Part shown: one piece after another, positions 34,320-45,329 of the stretch | Numbering within the stretch: position 1 is the stretch's first letter | Layout of the letters: every line of letters starts with the position of its first letter | Assembly (NCBI GenBank): GCA_946902985.2 | Contig: OX336389.2 | Span: 169,332,704-169,396,703 of the forward strand | DNA: 64,000 nt | DNA from: Meconema thalassinum | Lineage: Eukaryota > Arthropoda > Insecta > Orthoptera > Tettigoniidae | Direction: 5' to 3' | Translations under genes and position numbers: made by a program | The notes under the pieces: model-generated | The model's database searches: none | The model's input: only the letters and a program-made list of their open reading frames with translations | Told to the model about the DNA's origin: nothing

Positions 34320-37249
34320 TCATCTCAGGCTCGGTTGTTCGATGGCTGGTTCTTGATCGTTGGTTGACTCTCGATCGTTGGTTGATTCTTGATCGCTGTC
34401 CAAGTTGGTTTTGCCTCTGTTGGTGCCAGCAAACGATCTGATCTGATCAATGTGGTGCTTGAATCGTTTTCCCTGGTAGTTGATTTCGTGGTGAAGGTCA
34501 CCAGTGCGTTTCACAATTGTTCCAGGGAGCCACTTGTCCAGCTTGATATTGCCAGACAGGAAGTAGACTTTCTGTCCAGGTTCCAGAGTGCAGAATGTGG
34601 AGCTCATTTCAGCTCGTTGTTTTTCTGTAACCTTCGTGTGGACGTCATCAGGGCTGGTCAAGTTGAGTCTCGTGGGGAGATCTCGTCCCAAGAAAAGCTG
34701 GGCTGGAGATTGGCTAGTGGTGGAGTGTGGAGTATTGCGGAATTGACGGAGGAACTCATTCAGGTTGGCGCGGAGCTTTCCCTTAGTTGTCTTCATCGCA
34801 TAGAGGGCGTCCTTCATCGTTTGAACATAACGTTCAGCTTGACCATTGGTTGACTGATGGTATGGCGCTGACAACTTGTGATATTTCACACCAATGTTTC
34901 TTAGGAAGGTCTTGAACTCGTCTGAGACGAATTGTCGACCGTTTTCTGAGACGACAGTGACTGGCACGCCATAGGCCGTGAACAGGTCATCCATGATGGA
35001 AATTGTTGCGGCTGATGTTGTTGATGTTATGGGTTTGACCTCGAGCCACTTGCTGTATGCGTCGACAACAATCAGCAGCATGGTGTCAGCCACTGGGCCC
35101 GCGTAGTCAATGTGGATCTGTTCCCATGATGCCTTCGGGTATTCCCAGTGGTGATCTCGGAACATGGGTGGCGCATGCGCATGAGCTGCACACACGGCGC
35201 AAGCCTTGGCGAGAGACTCAATGTCGTTGTCGATTCCAGGCCAGAACACAAAAGAACGTGCCATGCCTTTCATCTTGACTATCCCCAGGTGAGCCATGTG
35301 CAGGTCGTTGAGGATAGTGTCTCGCAGTTAAGGAGGGACAACAACTCGATGCTCGAACATCAGACAGTTTGCGGCGAGGGTGTACTTCGCTTCTGGTGCC
35401 TTGTAATGCTGGCGGGTGAGGTCTTGTCCTGCTTCGATGATCTGGACAATTTTGCCCAGATGTGGATCTTTCCTGGTCTCGCGTGCGATTGCTTCTGCCC
35501 TAACTGGTAGCTGTTGGATCTGATAGACTGCAAAATGGTCAAAGTCATCAAAACTGTCCGTCTCTTCCTCCTGTCGAGAAAAGAAGTTTCTGATGAGGTT
35601 AACTGTTGTTGGTAGGTGAGCTCGGGAGCAGTAGTCAGCGTTGGCGTTGGCTTTGGATGTCTTGAAGATGACGTCGTAGTCGAAGTGTGCTAGGTAGTCG
35701 GCATAATTGGCCATGCGACTGATGCACAGGACTGGTAACGACTTCTCGGGGTGCAGGATCTGTGTGAGAGGCTTGTGATCGTTGATAAGAGTAAAGTGGT
35801 GAGCATACAGATAATTAAAAATTTTCTGTACAGCCCACACAATGGCCAGTGCTTTCTTATCATTCTGACGGTACCTTTGTTCCGTTGCTGTCATCGTTTG
35901 ACTGGCGTAAGCGATTGGACGTTCTTGCCCGTTGCTGAGCCGGTGTGACAGTACTGCGCCCAGGCCGGTCTTGCTGGCGTCCGTGGCCAACAGGAGTGGT
36001 AACGCTGGGTCATACTGCATGAGTACCTGGGGCGAGGTTAGGGTGTTCTTGATGTCTTTGTATGCCCTGTCACCTTCTGGTGTCCAGATGAGAGGATCCT
36101 TGAGCAGCATGACTGAGAGTGGTCTGTCTCTGGTGGACAAATCGTGGATGAACGAACTGTAGTAGGTTGCTTTACCAAGGAACAGTTGGAGTTCTTCTGG
36201 TGTAGTCGGTTTAGGTGCATCACGTACAGCTCGGATGTGTGCATGAGACTTGTGGATGCCTGATGCAACGATTTTGTGGCCAAGGGCTTCCAAGGATGTT
36301 TGAGCGAAAACGCATTTGGTTGGTTGAGATTGAGGTTGTGTTGCCGAAACCGTTCCAGAGTGGCACTGAGGGCCTGCATCAGATTTTCAAAGCTATCAGC
36401 AAAAACTATACAGTCATTGAAAAAACTTACGACGTTTGGGAGACCATGCTGGACTGTGTAAATTCGCCGCTGCCAGATAGCGGGGATGTTAGCTGCGCCA
36501 TATACTGCTCGCGTTGGGCGGATCAGACCGTGAGTTGGCGTGTTAAGCGTGAGAGCATGGCTGAACTCATCGTCGACTTCGAGGTGAGTGTACGCATTGG
36601 TGATATCCAGGTGGCAGAAGAGAGTGGCGCCGTGCATTCGGTTGAACCTATGTTCCACCATGGGAATCAGATGTTCATCGATGATGATCCGCGGGTTGAG
36701 AGTAGGCTTGTAGTTGCCTGTGATCCTCAGATAGCCGTTCTTCTTGGCGACGACGTGCGTTGTCGATGCCCACTCAGAGTAGTCCACTCTTTTGTAGAAG
36801 CCAGATGCAATTTTCTTGTCGATTTCCTTGGCGTAGGCATGGCGGAGGGCAACTGGTACGTCTCTATCTCGGGCGAAAACAAGTGTGGCTCCAGCCTTCA
36901 GGTGCATCTTCGCTGGGGAACCTGAGACCTTCCCGGGTATGTCACTGAACACATCCTGGTAGCGAGATAGAATGTTGACGAGCGGCTTCTGTTGTTCCAA
37001 GGTCAGAGCCTGCTGGTCTGAGAGCTTGTGGATTGGGTCGGATTTTCTGAAGAGGTGACCAAAGTCGATCTCCCGTACAAATTCCGAAATCCACTCTCGG
37101 CCAAAGAGCGATTCGACTTCATCGTCAACCACGTAGAGATTCAGGTTCCTGGTTGTGGTTCCGATGCTGGTGCACACTGACGTTTTGCCAATGCATTTGA
37201 TCGGATGGCCAGTGTAACTGACGAAGTTACGATCATTTTTCTGCGACAC
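34320..37249 (-). pseudogene. Gypsy pol: RT, RNase H and integrase, broken
   Basis: RT segment from 37249: VFSDIPGKVSG, LDITNAYTHLEV (motif A Asp kept), then VVSFFNDCIVFAD, where the Y-x-D-D box has become F-F-N-D, losing the first catalytic Asp. After a frameshift near 36290 comes RNase H (LLLATDASKTGLGAVLSHRL, YRQNDKKALAIVWA). An in-frame TAA at 35328-35330 separates it from integrase. Integrase has HLGIVKMKG with CAVCA of the HHCC finger, HIDYAGPV (first Asp), VVSENGRQF (second Asp replaced by Glu) and NGQAERYVQ (Glu kept). The C-terminus is rich in repeated ESTND. Confidence 0.9.
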
Positions 37250-38362
37250 AAACCTGGTTTAATCATACTTAGCTTTGATTTGCTCATGGTTGAGCAGGAG
37301 GTGCCGGTGTCGAGTTCCATTTTGACGGTGGTTCCATCTATGCTGACATCAACCAGTGGCTTAGGTGCTGCGTTGACCGATCCGATGACCTCGATTTTGC
37401 TGAGGTACTCCACGACGTCGAGGTTCTCTGCTGGAAACTCTTCTTCGGTGACATGGTTTGTTGTTCGATGTTTCCTCGATTTTGATCGGCAAACTTTTCT
37501 GATGTGACCTTTCTTGCCACACTTCAGGCACTCGGCGTTCAGGAACCTGCACTGACTGCGAGGGTGAGCTTCGCCGCACCCTGCACATGTAGATGGGTTG
37601 TCCTGGGATGCACTTCGGTTTGCCTGATGAGGCCCTTGGTGCTGTCTGGTTAGGTTGTAAGACCTTTGACTTCGATGAGCTGACTTGCTGCGTTTCGGCT
37701 GCTGGTTGCTGTTCTTCCTGGAAAGAGGCTTCTCGTATCCAATCCGATTGGTTGGTCCAGACTTAGCGGCAGCTGTTTTGACCTCGTCGGTGGTAATGCG
37801 AGTAGCTTCGAGTGCGTGCGCGATTTCATATGCTGCGGTGAAGTTCTCTGGTTGTTTTGCATTAATCTCGTCGCACATTTCTCGTGTTTCCAACCCTGGC
37901 GAGCATTTGTTCAATTAACATGCGATCAAGGAATGTGCCATACAAAACGTTGCAGCCATCCGCAGTCTTAAGGTGAAGCTAGCAATGGTTTCTCCTTGCT
38001 TCTGCATTACCCTCCGAAATTTGATGCTCTCAGCAAACTTGTTGCGTGTGGCGTCGAAGTGGCCTTTCAGCTTAGATTGAATCTCACTGTCTGACAGAGT
38101 TTCCGGATCATTAGGACTCACCAGAATCTTCAGGGCGTCATTGAGTTCAGATCCCATATAAACACGTGCAAAGTGTGCATGCTGATCCGCGGGTACCTTA
38201 CTCAGGTTGAGCGCCCAGGTAAAGCGAGTGAAATAGTCGGCTACAGTCGTCCCGTCGGTATCACGATACGGTTGCATTGTAAATTTTGCCTATTGTCTGT
38301 CGGATAGCGTTGGCGATCATTGCCGAGAATTGTTGGAGTTGCTCAGAGGTTAAGTCCGGCAT
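37141..38362 (-). pseudogene. Gypsy gag and protease, broken
   Basis: The likely start at 38362 reads MPDLTSEQLQQFSAMIANAI. A frameshift at about 38275 leads to MQPYRDTDGTTVADYFTRFT, the typical gypsy capsid entry. A pair of frame changes around 37900-37950 hides GTFLDRMLIEQMLAR. Two CCHC knuckles follow (CAGCGEAHPRSQC and CLKCGKKGHIRKVC). The aspartic protease site is MELDTGTSCSTM. The frame is lost at about 37250, where pol continues in another frame. Confidence 0.88.
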
Positions 38363-38381
38363 GGTGAAGATGAGAGGCAAA

Positions 38382-38536
38382 CAGTATTTCTAACACGCAC
38401 TTGCGATGAACTTAGTCCGGTGCACACAATAGCGTTGAGGTTAGAAAGTTCACTCGGTTTAGTATTTCCAACACGCACTGCGATGAACGTCGTTCGGTGC
38501 AACACTTGCGTTGAGGTTAGCAAGTTCACTCGGTTT
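38382..38536. repeat. Leader tandem duplication in gypsy
   Basis: Two neighbouring units of 79 and 76 bp, both starting AGTATTTC(T/C)AACACGCACT and ending AAGTTCACTCGGTTT, between the putative primer-binding site and gag. Confidence 0.9.
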
Positions 38537-38573
38537 CACAAAGTTATTTATCTTATCTCAGTCCTGACACCAC

Positions 38574-38618
38574 AGTTATATCGTGGGAGATACAAGATGA
38601 ATAACATACACTTGTTAA
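38574..38618 (-). repeat. Gypsy 5' LTR stump
   Basis: GTTATATCGTGGGAGATACA matches the end of the 3' LTR (33819 onward). The match stops exactly at a TTAA (38615-38618), which in the other LTR is followed by TATAAAACAACGG. A piggyBac end starts there instead. Confidence 0.9.
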
Positions 38619-39083
38619 CCCAGCAGTAGTCGCGTACCTAATATTGACGCGAGTGGTCGCATGGTCTATATAGGTATGCCATTTTAAATTTTAATAAAAC
38701 AATATATTTAATTTTACAATTGCGTTTATCGGTTTATAAGTCTTATTAACTATGTAATTCTTATTAATTATAATGAACAGAAACTAAAAATATTATTATT
38801 TTCTAATCAAAAGATACTGAAACAAATAGTCACCCATTTGTTACGAAAAAATCACAAGGTTTACAGAAATTGAGATAAAAAAATAGTGCACATAATTATT
38901 AAAATCTAATCAGTGTTTTCTGAGCAGGACAAACATACAGATTTAGAATACTCAGGCCAAATGCATTTATTGCACGAATTACACACTTTTCGAGTGCTTC
39001 TAGCACGCGCTCTACCGCAATAGTGGCATCGACCAACATAATTCCTTCGCATGGGTCCTGGTGCCGATGACTGAGTTTCAACT
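38619..39083 (-). mobile_element. piggyBac-like transposon, 3' end only
   Basis: Begins CCCAGCAGTAGTCGCG straight after TTAA, the piggyBac target. On the minus strand, 38906 to about 39080 encodes RRNYVGRCHYCGRARARSTR then KVCNSCNKCIWPEYSKSVCL and SCSENTD-stop, the cysteine-rich C-terminal domain of piggyBac transposases. The catalytic domain and the other end are missing: at 39083 it runs into a LINE. Confidence 0.88.
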
Positions 39084-39839
39084 ATTAATACATTCATAAA
39101 TTGCTGTATGTGTAGATTTTTCCGATCTGAATCCATGTTGTGAGTTTGATAGAATTTTATTTTTACTATAAAACTTATCAGTCTCGTATACATGATTTTT
39201 TCCACAATTTTTGCAATACCAGGTGGTAAGGTAATGGGACGATAGTTATCTAATTCATCTTTTGAACCGTTTTTGTGCACTGGAATTACTTTTGGTAACT
39301 TCAAAATATCCGAGTAAGTTCCTGAGGGAATTGAACTGTTTATTAAGTGCGTAAGTGGATTTATTATATTATCTGCACATGTCTTTAAAATTGCATCAGG
39401 GATGCCATCAATACCAGCACAGAATTTATTTTTAGCTCTTTCATAACTATTCTTACATCTTCACTTGTGACATGATTTATAAATAATCGCTGCATATATG
39501 TATTTTATTGAATTTGGTGTATTTACCTGTGATTTATTTAATCATTTTTGTGAAATTTCCAGAAAATAGTCATTAAAAGTGTTTCCTATTTCCTCTGGAT
39601 TATTAATCACTTTATTATTGCAGATCGGTGTAATGTTCCTTTGTATTTTAGCAGATTTTCCAGTTTCTTTCTTTATCACGGACCACATAGCCCAGTTCTT
39701 ATTAGATATTTGGGATATAACATTATCGTTATACATTTTCCTTGCTAGTCTTATTACCTTCCTTATTATGCTAGTGTATTTTTGTAGTATAAATTGAATT
39801 CAGGTGTTGTATGGTATTGTTTATATAATTTGTGCGGAA

Positions 39840-39842
39840 ATT

Positions 39843-39878
<36 letters not shown>

Positions 39879-39880
39879 TT
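39840..39880. repeat. (TTTC)n microsatellite
   Basis: About ten TTTC units inside LINE copy B, read as a KERKKERK run on the minus strand. Absent from copy A, so it expanded after insertion. Confidence 0.95.
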
Positions 39881-40351
39881 GAATAGTTCTTTGTTTAAAG
39901 GGGAATGCTGTTTCAAAATAGTGTTTTAGGGTACTGTTAAATGCATTCAATTTATCATTTACATTTTCTAGTTTATAAATTTCTGACCACGTTTCCTTAT
40001 ATAATAAGTCATTGAAATACGTAACATTTGTTTCAGTGAATGACCTGCACTTTGATTTTATTCCGTTTTCATTATTATCGATTTTTTCGGGTACTTCCAA
40101 ACTCATTATTTGTCCTTGGTGGTCACTAAAACCTGGGAAATAGACTTCTATTGAATGGTATTATTTATCTGTATTTATAAAAATTTGATCAGGAATGGTT
40201 TTAATATTTTTTTTTATTCTTGTTGGGGTATTTACTGTAGGTTTCAGTCCATACGAAATTATAACTGTGTTAATAATTCACAATTTATATCACATTTTAT
40301 GAAATCCGCATTTACATCCCCACAAATTATTATATCGAAATTTACTTTGCT

Positions 40352-40587
40352 GATTTTAAAACTGACGTGAGGATTGGAACGAGGTGCACTCAGCCTCGTG
40401 AGGACAATTGAGTAGCTGTCTGACAGTGAGACAGCGCCCCGTCATGAATACCAAGATAAACGGCCGTGGGGACCCGACGCGCTGATCACGCGTCACCCCA
40501 ATATCTGCAGGCCAAATGGCTGGGCAGCGGTCGCTTGGTCGTCCTTAGCCCGCCATGGGCTGTTAGTGCCATGGGTTGACTTGTTTT
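40352..40587 (+). repeat. SINE-like element, family F
   Basis: A non-LINE insertion (GTGCACTCAGCCTCGTGAGG ... TGGGCAGCGGTCGCTTGGTC ... GTGCCATGGGTTGAC) flanked by a perfect 13-bp duplication, AATTTACTTTGCT, at 40339-40351 and 40588-40600. It resembles short interspersed repeats I recall from other insects. No clear tRNA boxes. Orientation is uncertain. Confidence 0.85.
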
Positions 40588-41834
40588 AATTTACTTTGCT
40601 ATGTTATTGAGCAACAATTCTAATTTATCTATATATAAACGGAAATTTTCTGACGGAGAACAGTATACGCATACAATTATTAACTTAAACTGCTGTATTT
40701 TTACGGCAGAGAATTCAAAATCCTGTTCCATAATTAGATAATCACAAGCTGTTATCTGTTCATGATCTAAATTATTTCTTAAGAAGATACAAGTAGCACC
40801 ATGGCTAATATTAGATCACCAGTATTTACTAGCAAGTATAAACCCTGTGAATTGAATTAATTCGAGATGTTCATTTTCCAGCCAATGTTCTGAAATACAT
40901 AGTGCTGAGATGTCTTTAAGTTCATTTTTAAGCATTAGATTTATGTAATCAATTTTATTATAGAGAGACTGAACATTCTGGTAGTAAATTATAAATTCGT
41001 TAATTTTGCAAGCTTGTATTGGTGATTTATTTAGATTATTATTATCATAATTGTTATTATTATTGTTGCTAGACAAGTCCAAAATATCATTGTTGCACTC
41101 AGTTAAATTTGACATCCAAGGATACTCATCTGAATGCCAAACCTCAGGATTGGCTTCTTTTACCAGTTTCCCTACTTCCACTCTAAAGATTTTACTGTTG
41201 AACTATTCTTACCATTTGAATTTACAATTTTGCATATTTCATCACTAAGATACTCTTTGCCTAACCTATTTAAGTGTAGGCCATGCCGATTGTGGAATTT
41301 CCTGTCTAATTTACTTACATCTATAATTTGGACATTTGGAAAACTCTTACAAACTTTATTATTTTTTCCATTTGTAGCCTCTATTTCTACATTTACACAT
41401 GATTTGGGAATTAAGTCATATCTCTGCGGAATGTTTACAATAATAACATTTGTATTATGCAAGGATGGCAATGTACCCTTTAAATCTTTGATCACCTTTT
41501 TACTCTCGTTTCTGTAGGCGTAGTTTGCTCCAGCGATAATAACTGCATAATCCTTTGAAGGTAACGACGTAGAACCTCCTACCATCCCGTCCGTGACCGC
41601 TGCTTTTGGAGCTCGTGGTTATACTGTCGAAGTGACCTCTATTTTTCTCTGCAGAACGTTTGTTTCTATATCTTGCCCGTGACAATCCGCAAATATCCGC
41701 ATCTTCCTGGATTTTCTCTTTATCACATTCTTCTTTTCTTCTTGAAGAAAGTCATCACTTTCTTCGACGAGCACTCCAATTGAATTTGATACGGGAATTT
41801 CAGTTACTCCATTTTTAGGCCTAGGCTTATTATA

Positions 41835-41862
41835 GATAGATAGATAGATAGATAGATAGATT
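41835..41862. repeat. (GATA)n tail of LINE copy A
   Basis: Seven ATAG/GATA units directly at the 3' terminus of copy A, acting as its microsatellite tail. Confidence 0.85.
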
Positions 41863-41969
41863 TTTATTAATTCCATTTGATCAAATACATGCATTCAATA
41901 CATTTTTGATATAGGACACGTCAGAATTTACATCTATAAAATAAAAGAACTAACAGGTATATATTACTA

Positions 41970-44915
41970 TTTTTTTTAAACGTTTCGGTCGTCTATGGAC
42001 CACGTTATTTCAACTGCCTTTTCCCTCGTTCTTTCACATTGGCCCAGTATTCGCGCATTCTTCTTCGGTGAGCTTCCCTTCGTTCTTCGGTCCACTTCTT
42101 GCCAGTTTTCAATATAGGTTTTGGCTGAAAACTCCGTATCTCCCCAAGTTTCTTCTTCAAAGAGTCACGTTCCAAGATGTCCTCATGTGATATCCCCAGT
42201 TCTTGTAGGTCTTTTTCCACCTCTGTAAACCAGATCCCTTTGGTTTTCTTTCCCACAAAGTAGGCACAGATTCGATTGGACAATCTTCCGGAGTTCATTC
42301 GTGTTAAATGGCCATAAAAGGAGAGTCTTCTTTTGCGAATGGTGTCCGTTATTTTCTCCACATGTAGATAGAGTTCATCGTTGTGTCGTCTTCTATACTC
42401 TCCTCGTTCCTTGACCGGGCCCAAGATCTTTCTCAGAATCTTCCTCTCTTTGGCTTCGAGTTGTTCTGCCAGGCCTTTCTTATTCATCGCCAAGCATTCT
42501 GATGCATATAACGCCTCCGGGCGAATAACGGTAACGAAGTGCCTCAGTTTGGCCTTGAAGGACATTGATCGTGATTTGTAAATGTCTTTGGTTAAATGGT
42601 AAGCCATTTCCATTTTGTTAATCCGTGCCACGAAGGCTTCCTTTTCACGAATGTTGGGCTCAATCCATTCACCCAGGTATTTGAATTTCTCTACCTGTTT
42701 TATTTGTCCTCCATTCACCGTAAGTTCTCTGGGTTCCGACTTGATGTTCGTTATAAACTGCGTTTTCTCAAACGAAATCTGAAGACCTGCCTTTGCTGCT
42801 TGCACCTGTAATTGATTGATTTGTTGTGTGGCTGTGTCAAGAGAATTAGAGAAAATTGCAACATCATCTGCGAAAGCTAAACAGTCGATTGTCAGGTTTT
42901 TGTTCTTACAACCTAGTCTGACCCCATTCTCTATACCATACTTACACAATTCTTTACGCCATTCTCGAATAACTTTCTCAAGAACACAGTTGAATAAAAG
43001 AGGCGAGAGCCCATCTCCCTGTCTCACCCCTGTCCGTATTGCGAAGGATTCAGAAATCTCTCCCCTGAATTTCACTTTGGAAGCCGTATCCAATAGGGAT
43101 TGGTGAATGATTGCTCTTGTCTTATTATCTAAACCAAATTCTCTTAAAACCTGGATCAGGGTACTTCGATCCAGCGAGTCGTAGGCCTTCTTGAAATCAA
43201 CAAAAGTCACAACAAATTTCTTACTTCTCAGATTCATGTACGATAGAATTGATTTTAGATTCATGATTTGCTCAACACAAGAGCGCCCCTTTCGAAATCC
43301 ACCTTGGTATTCGCCCAGGTGTTGATCGAGCTGTGCTTCCGCGCTCGTTTGAAGCGCTTTCGCGAGAATCTTGTATGTTATCGAGAGGAGTGACATGCCA
43401 CGATAGTTGTTTACGTCCGCTTTATCACCTTTCTTGTGCAGGGGATGAATTAGGGCCGATGTCCAATCACTGGGCAGTTTCTCTGTTTCCCAAATCTCCC
43501 GGATGATATCCGTTAGCTTGTCGACTGGTTTTTCACCTGCGTATTTCCAGAGTTCGGCAACTATTGAATCCTCACCTGGTGCTTTATTGTTCTTAAGTGA
43601 GTGAATGATCTGCTTGATTTCTTCCCTAGTTGGTGGACTTGAGTCTGGATTGACGAGCACATTACTGTGAAAGGAAAATTTCGATGTTGGAGCCTCACAA
43701 TTGAGAAGGGACTCAAAGTATTTCGCCAGGATCTGGCAGTTGTTTTTGTCATTGTAAGCAACTTTCTAATCGGGATTCCTAAAGTGAAGACTGGGTGGTG
43801 TGTATTTACTGAGATTTTGCTTGAAGGTTTTATAGAAATCACGGGTGTTGTTCTTTTTGAAATCTTGGTCTATTTGTGCCAACTGATTTTTTTGGAATGC
43901 TCGTTTTATCCCGCGTATGGTTTTATCAGCCTGCTTTCTCACGACCAGGAATCTCTCTCTGTTTTCTTCATTCTTCTCTTTGTTCCATCGCAACCAGGCA
44001 AGCCGCCTTTGGTGAATGGCATCGTCACATTCATTATTCCACCAAGGATGCCGCCTCAACTTTGTCAGTGGGATGGTTTCCTGTGCCGTTTCAAGAATTA
44101 CTTCTTTGAGTTGTTCCCAATTCTGTGGCTCAAGTGTTTCAAGTTTCTGACTGAATTCGCTTTGTGTTTTCAGTTTTTCCACATCAAACCTGTTGATCTT
44201 TCTTCCCTGAAATCTCTTGGTGGATCTTGGAAGAAGTTTTAATTTTATCTTTGAAAGATAGTGATCAGAGTCAAGATTCGCGCTTCTTAAGACTTTTACA
44301 TTCTGGATTTCTCAACGAGATTTACGAGAAATAGCAACGTGGTCAATTTGGAATTGGCCGAGATGGGGATTTGGGGATGTCCATGTTTTCTGTTTTGCAG
44401 GAAGTCGTTTGAAAGCGGTTGACTTCATCACTAGGTTGAACGCCTTGCACAACTCCACTAACCTTTCTCCATTGCGGTTTGTTCTTATGTGGGCCGGGTA
44501 TTCTCCGATAATATTCTTGAATTCCTTTTCCTTACCGAGCGGAGCATTGAAGTCCCCAAGAAGGACGATGATGTGTTCCTTGGGAATCTTGGATAGAATA
44601 TCTTCAAGCTCTTCCCAGAATATCTCCGTCCCTTGTGGATCGATTCTGTTAGCTTGATTAATTGGGGCATGGACGTTCACCATGGTGTAGATTTTATTTG
44701 TGCTCCGAAACGAAAGGATCGAGACTCGACTGTTGGGGGACGTGAAGTTGGTGATGGACTCTAAAATCTTCTTACTGACCACAAATCCTGTGCCAAGGTG
44801 GGGGATGGATTTTACTACACGTTTTCCGACTTTACCTTTGAAGATTCTATACCCCTGGGAGTCAAAAGCTTCTGCATCAACAAACCTTGTTTCCTGAATT
44901 GCTGCGATCAGGATA
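41970..44915 (-). mobile_element. RTE-clade LINE, 5'-truncated, young
   Basis: Inserted in copy A's 3' region with a 9-bp duplication, ATATTACTA, at 41961-41969 and 44916-44924, and an A8 tail (41970-41977, minus). A single frame covers 44905 to 42005 with only two stop codons. The N-terminal part of the endonuclease is missing, a normal outcome of incomplete reverse transcription. Confidence 0.92.
42005..44905 (-). pseudogene. RTE LINE ORF: endonuclease and reverse transcriptase
   Basis: One frame of about 967 codons with two in-frame stops: TGA at 44312-44314 (after ISRKSR) and TAG at 43766-43768 (after HFRNPD). The endonuclease part has IQETRF (catalytic Glu), IIVLLGDFNAPLG, IDHVAIS and NLDSDHYL (the SDH box). 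RT has LIHPLHKKGDKADVNNYRGM, GEYQGGFRKGRSCVEQI, FVDFKKAYDSLDR, GVRQGDGLSPLLFN and CLAFADDVAIFSN (FADD intact). The C-terminus reads KERKILRKILGPVKERGEYR and RRLSFYGHLTRM. The first endonuclease block is truncated. This sets it apart from all other RTE-like pieces in the window, which are badly broken. Confidence 0.92.
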
Positions 44916-45179
44916 ATATTACTAATATTATAACTATTTAACTTATTTAAATAGCAAATCTTAATAGATACAATCTTATTGCACCACTATTTACACCTCA
45001 CTCTATTATCATAATATGAAAACTTAATTCTATAAATACAACAACATACAGCTAGGTATTACAATTAAATTAAAAAAGTAAAATATAATTATAGATTTCA
45101 TCGCTCCTATACGCTAAGATATTCAACTACTGAGTAAAAACAATGGCACTGCAGATAAGCTTTCAACATTCTATCAAAG

Positions 45180-45274
45180 GTTTTTATTTTTGGGGCCAGT
45201 TTTGTATAGTGGGGTAGTTTATTGTATAATTTAACTCCAGTGTGAAAAGTTCCTTTTTGATATATGCTTGTGTG

Positions 45275-45329
<55 letters not shown>

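Larger units (their letters stand above)
34133..38573 (-). mobile_element. Ty3/gypsy LTR retrotransposon, internal region
   Basis: Minus-strand order is 5' leader, gag with zinc knuckles, protease, reverse transcriptase, RNase H, integrase, polypurine tract: the Ty3/gypsy order, with no env frame. A possible primer-binding site, TGGTGTCAGGACTGAG (38555-38570, minus), lies just inside the 5' LTR. Stops, frameshifts and active-site changes show that the copy is dead. Confidence 0.92.
39084..41831 (-). pseudogene. CR1/jockey-like LINE, copy B (3' truncated main part)
   Basis: Minus-strand order: ORF1 end with esterase motifs (KDYAVIIAGANYAYRNESKK, NRHGLHLNRLGKEYLSDEIC), ORF2 start (SNLTECNNDILDLSSNNNNN), endonuclease region, then the RT entry (MWSVIKKETGKSAKIQRNIT, KVIPVHKNGSKDELDNYRPI). 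GANY replaces GAND in the esterase. A SINE at 40352-40587 and a TTTC expansion at 39840-39880 interrupt it. Its 5' part continues at 50038, beyond inserted copy A, and its 3' end was lost at the piggyBac junction. Confidence 0.85.

Noticed and set aside
34389..36925. Plus-strand frames of up to 236 residues
   Set aside because: Antisense shadows of gypsy pol on the minus strand.
43667..44242. 191-residue plus-strand frame
   Set aside because: Antisense shadow of the RTE LINE reading frame.
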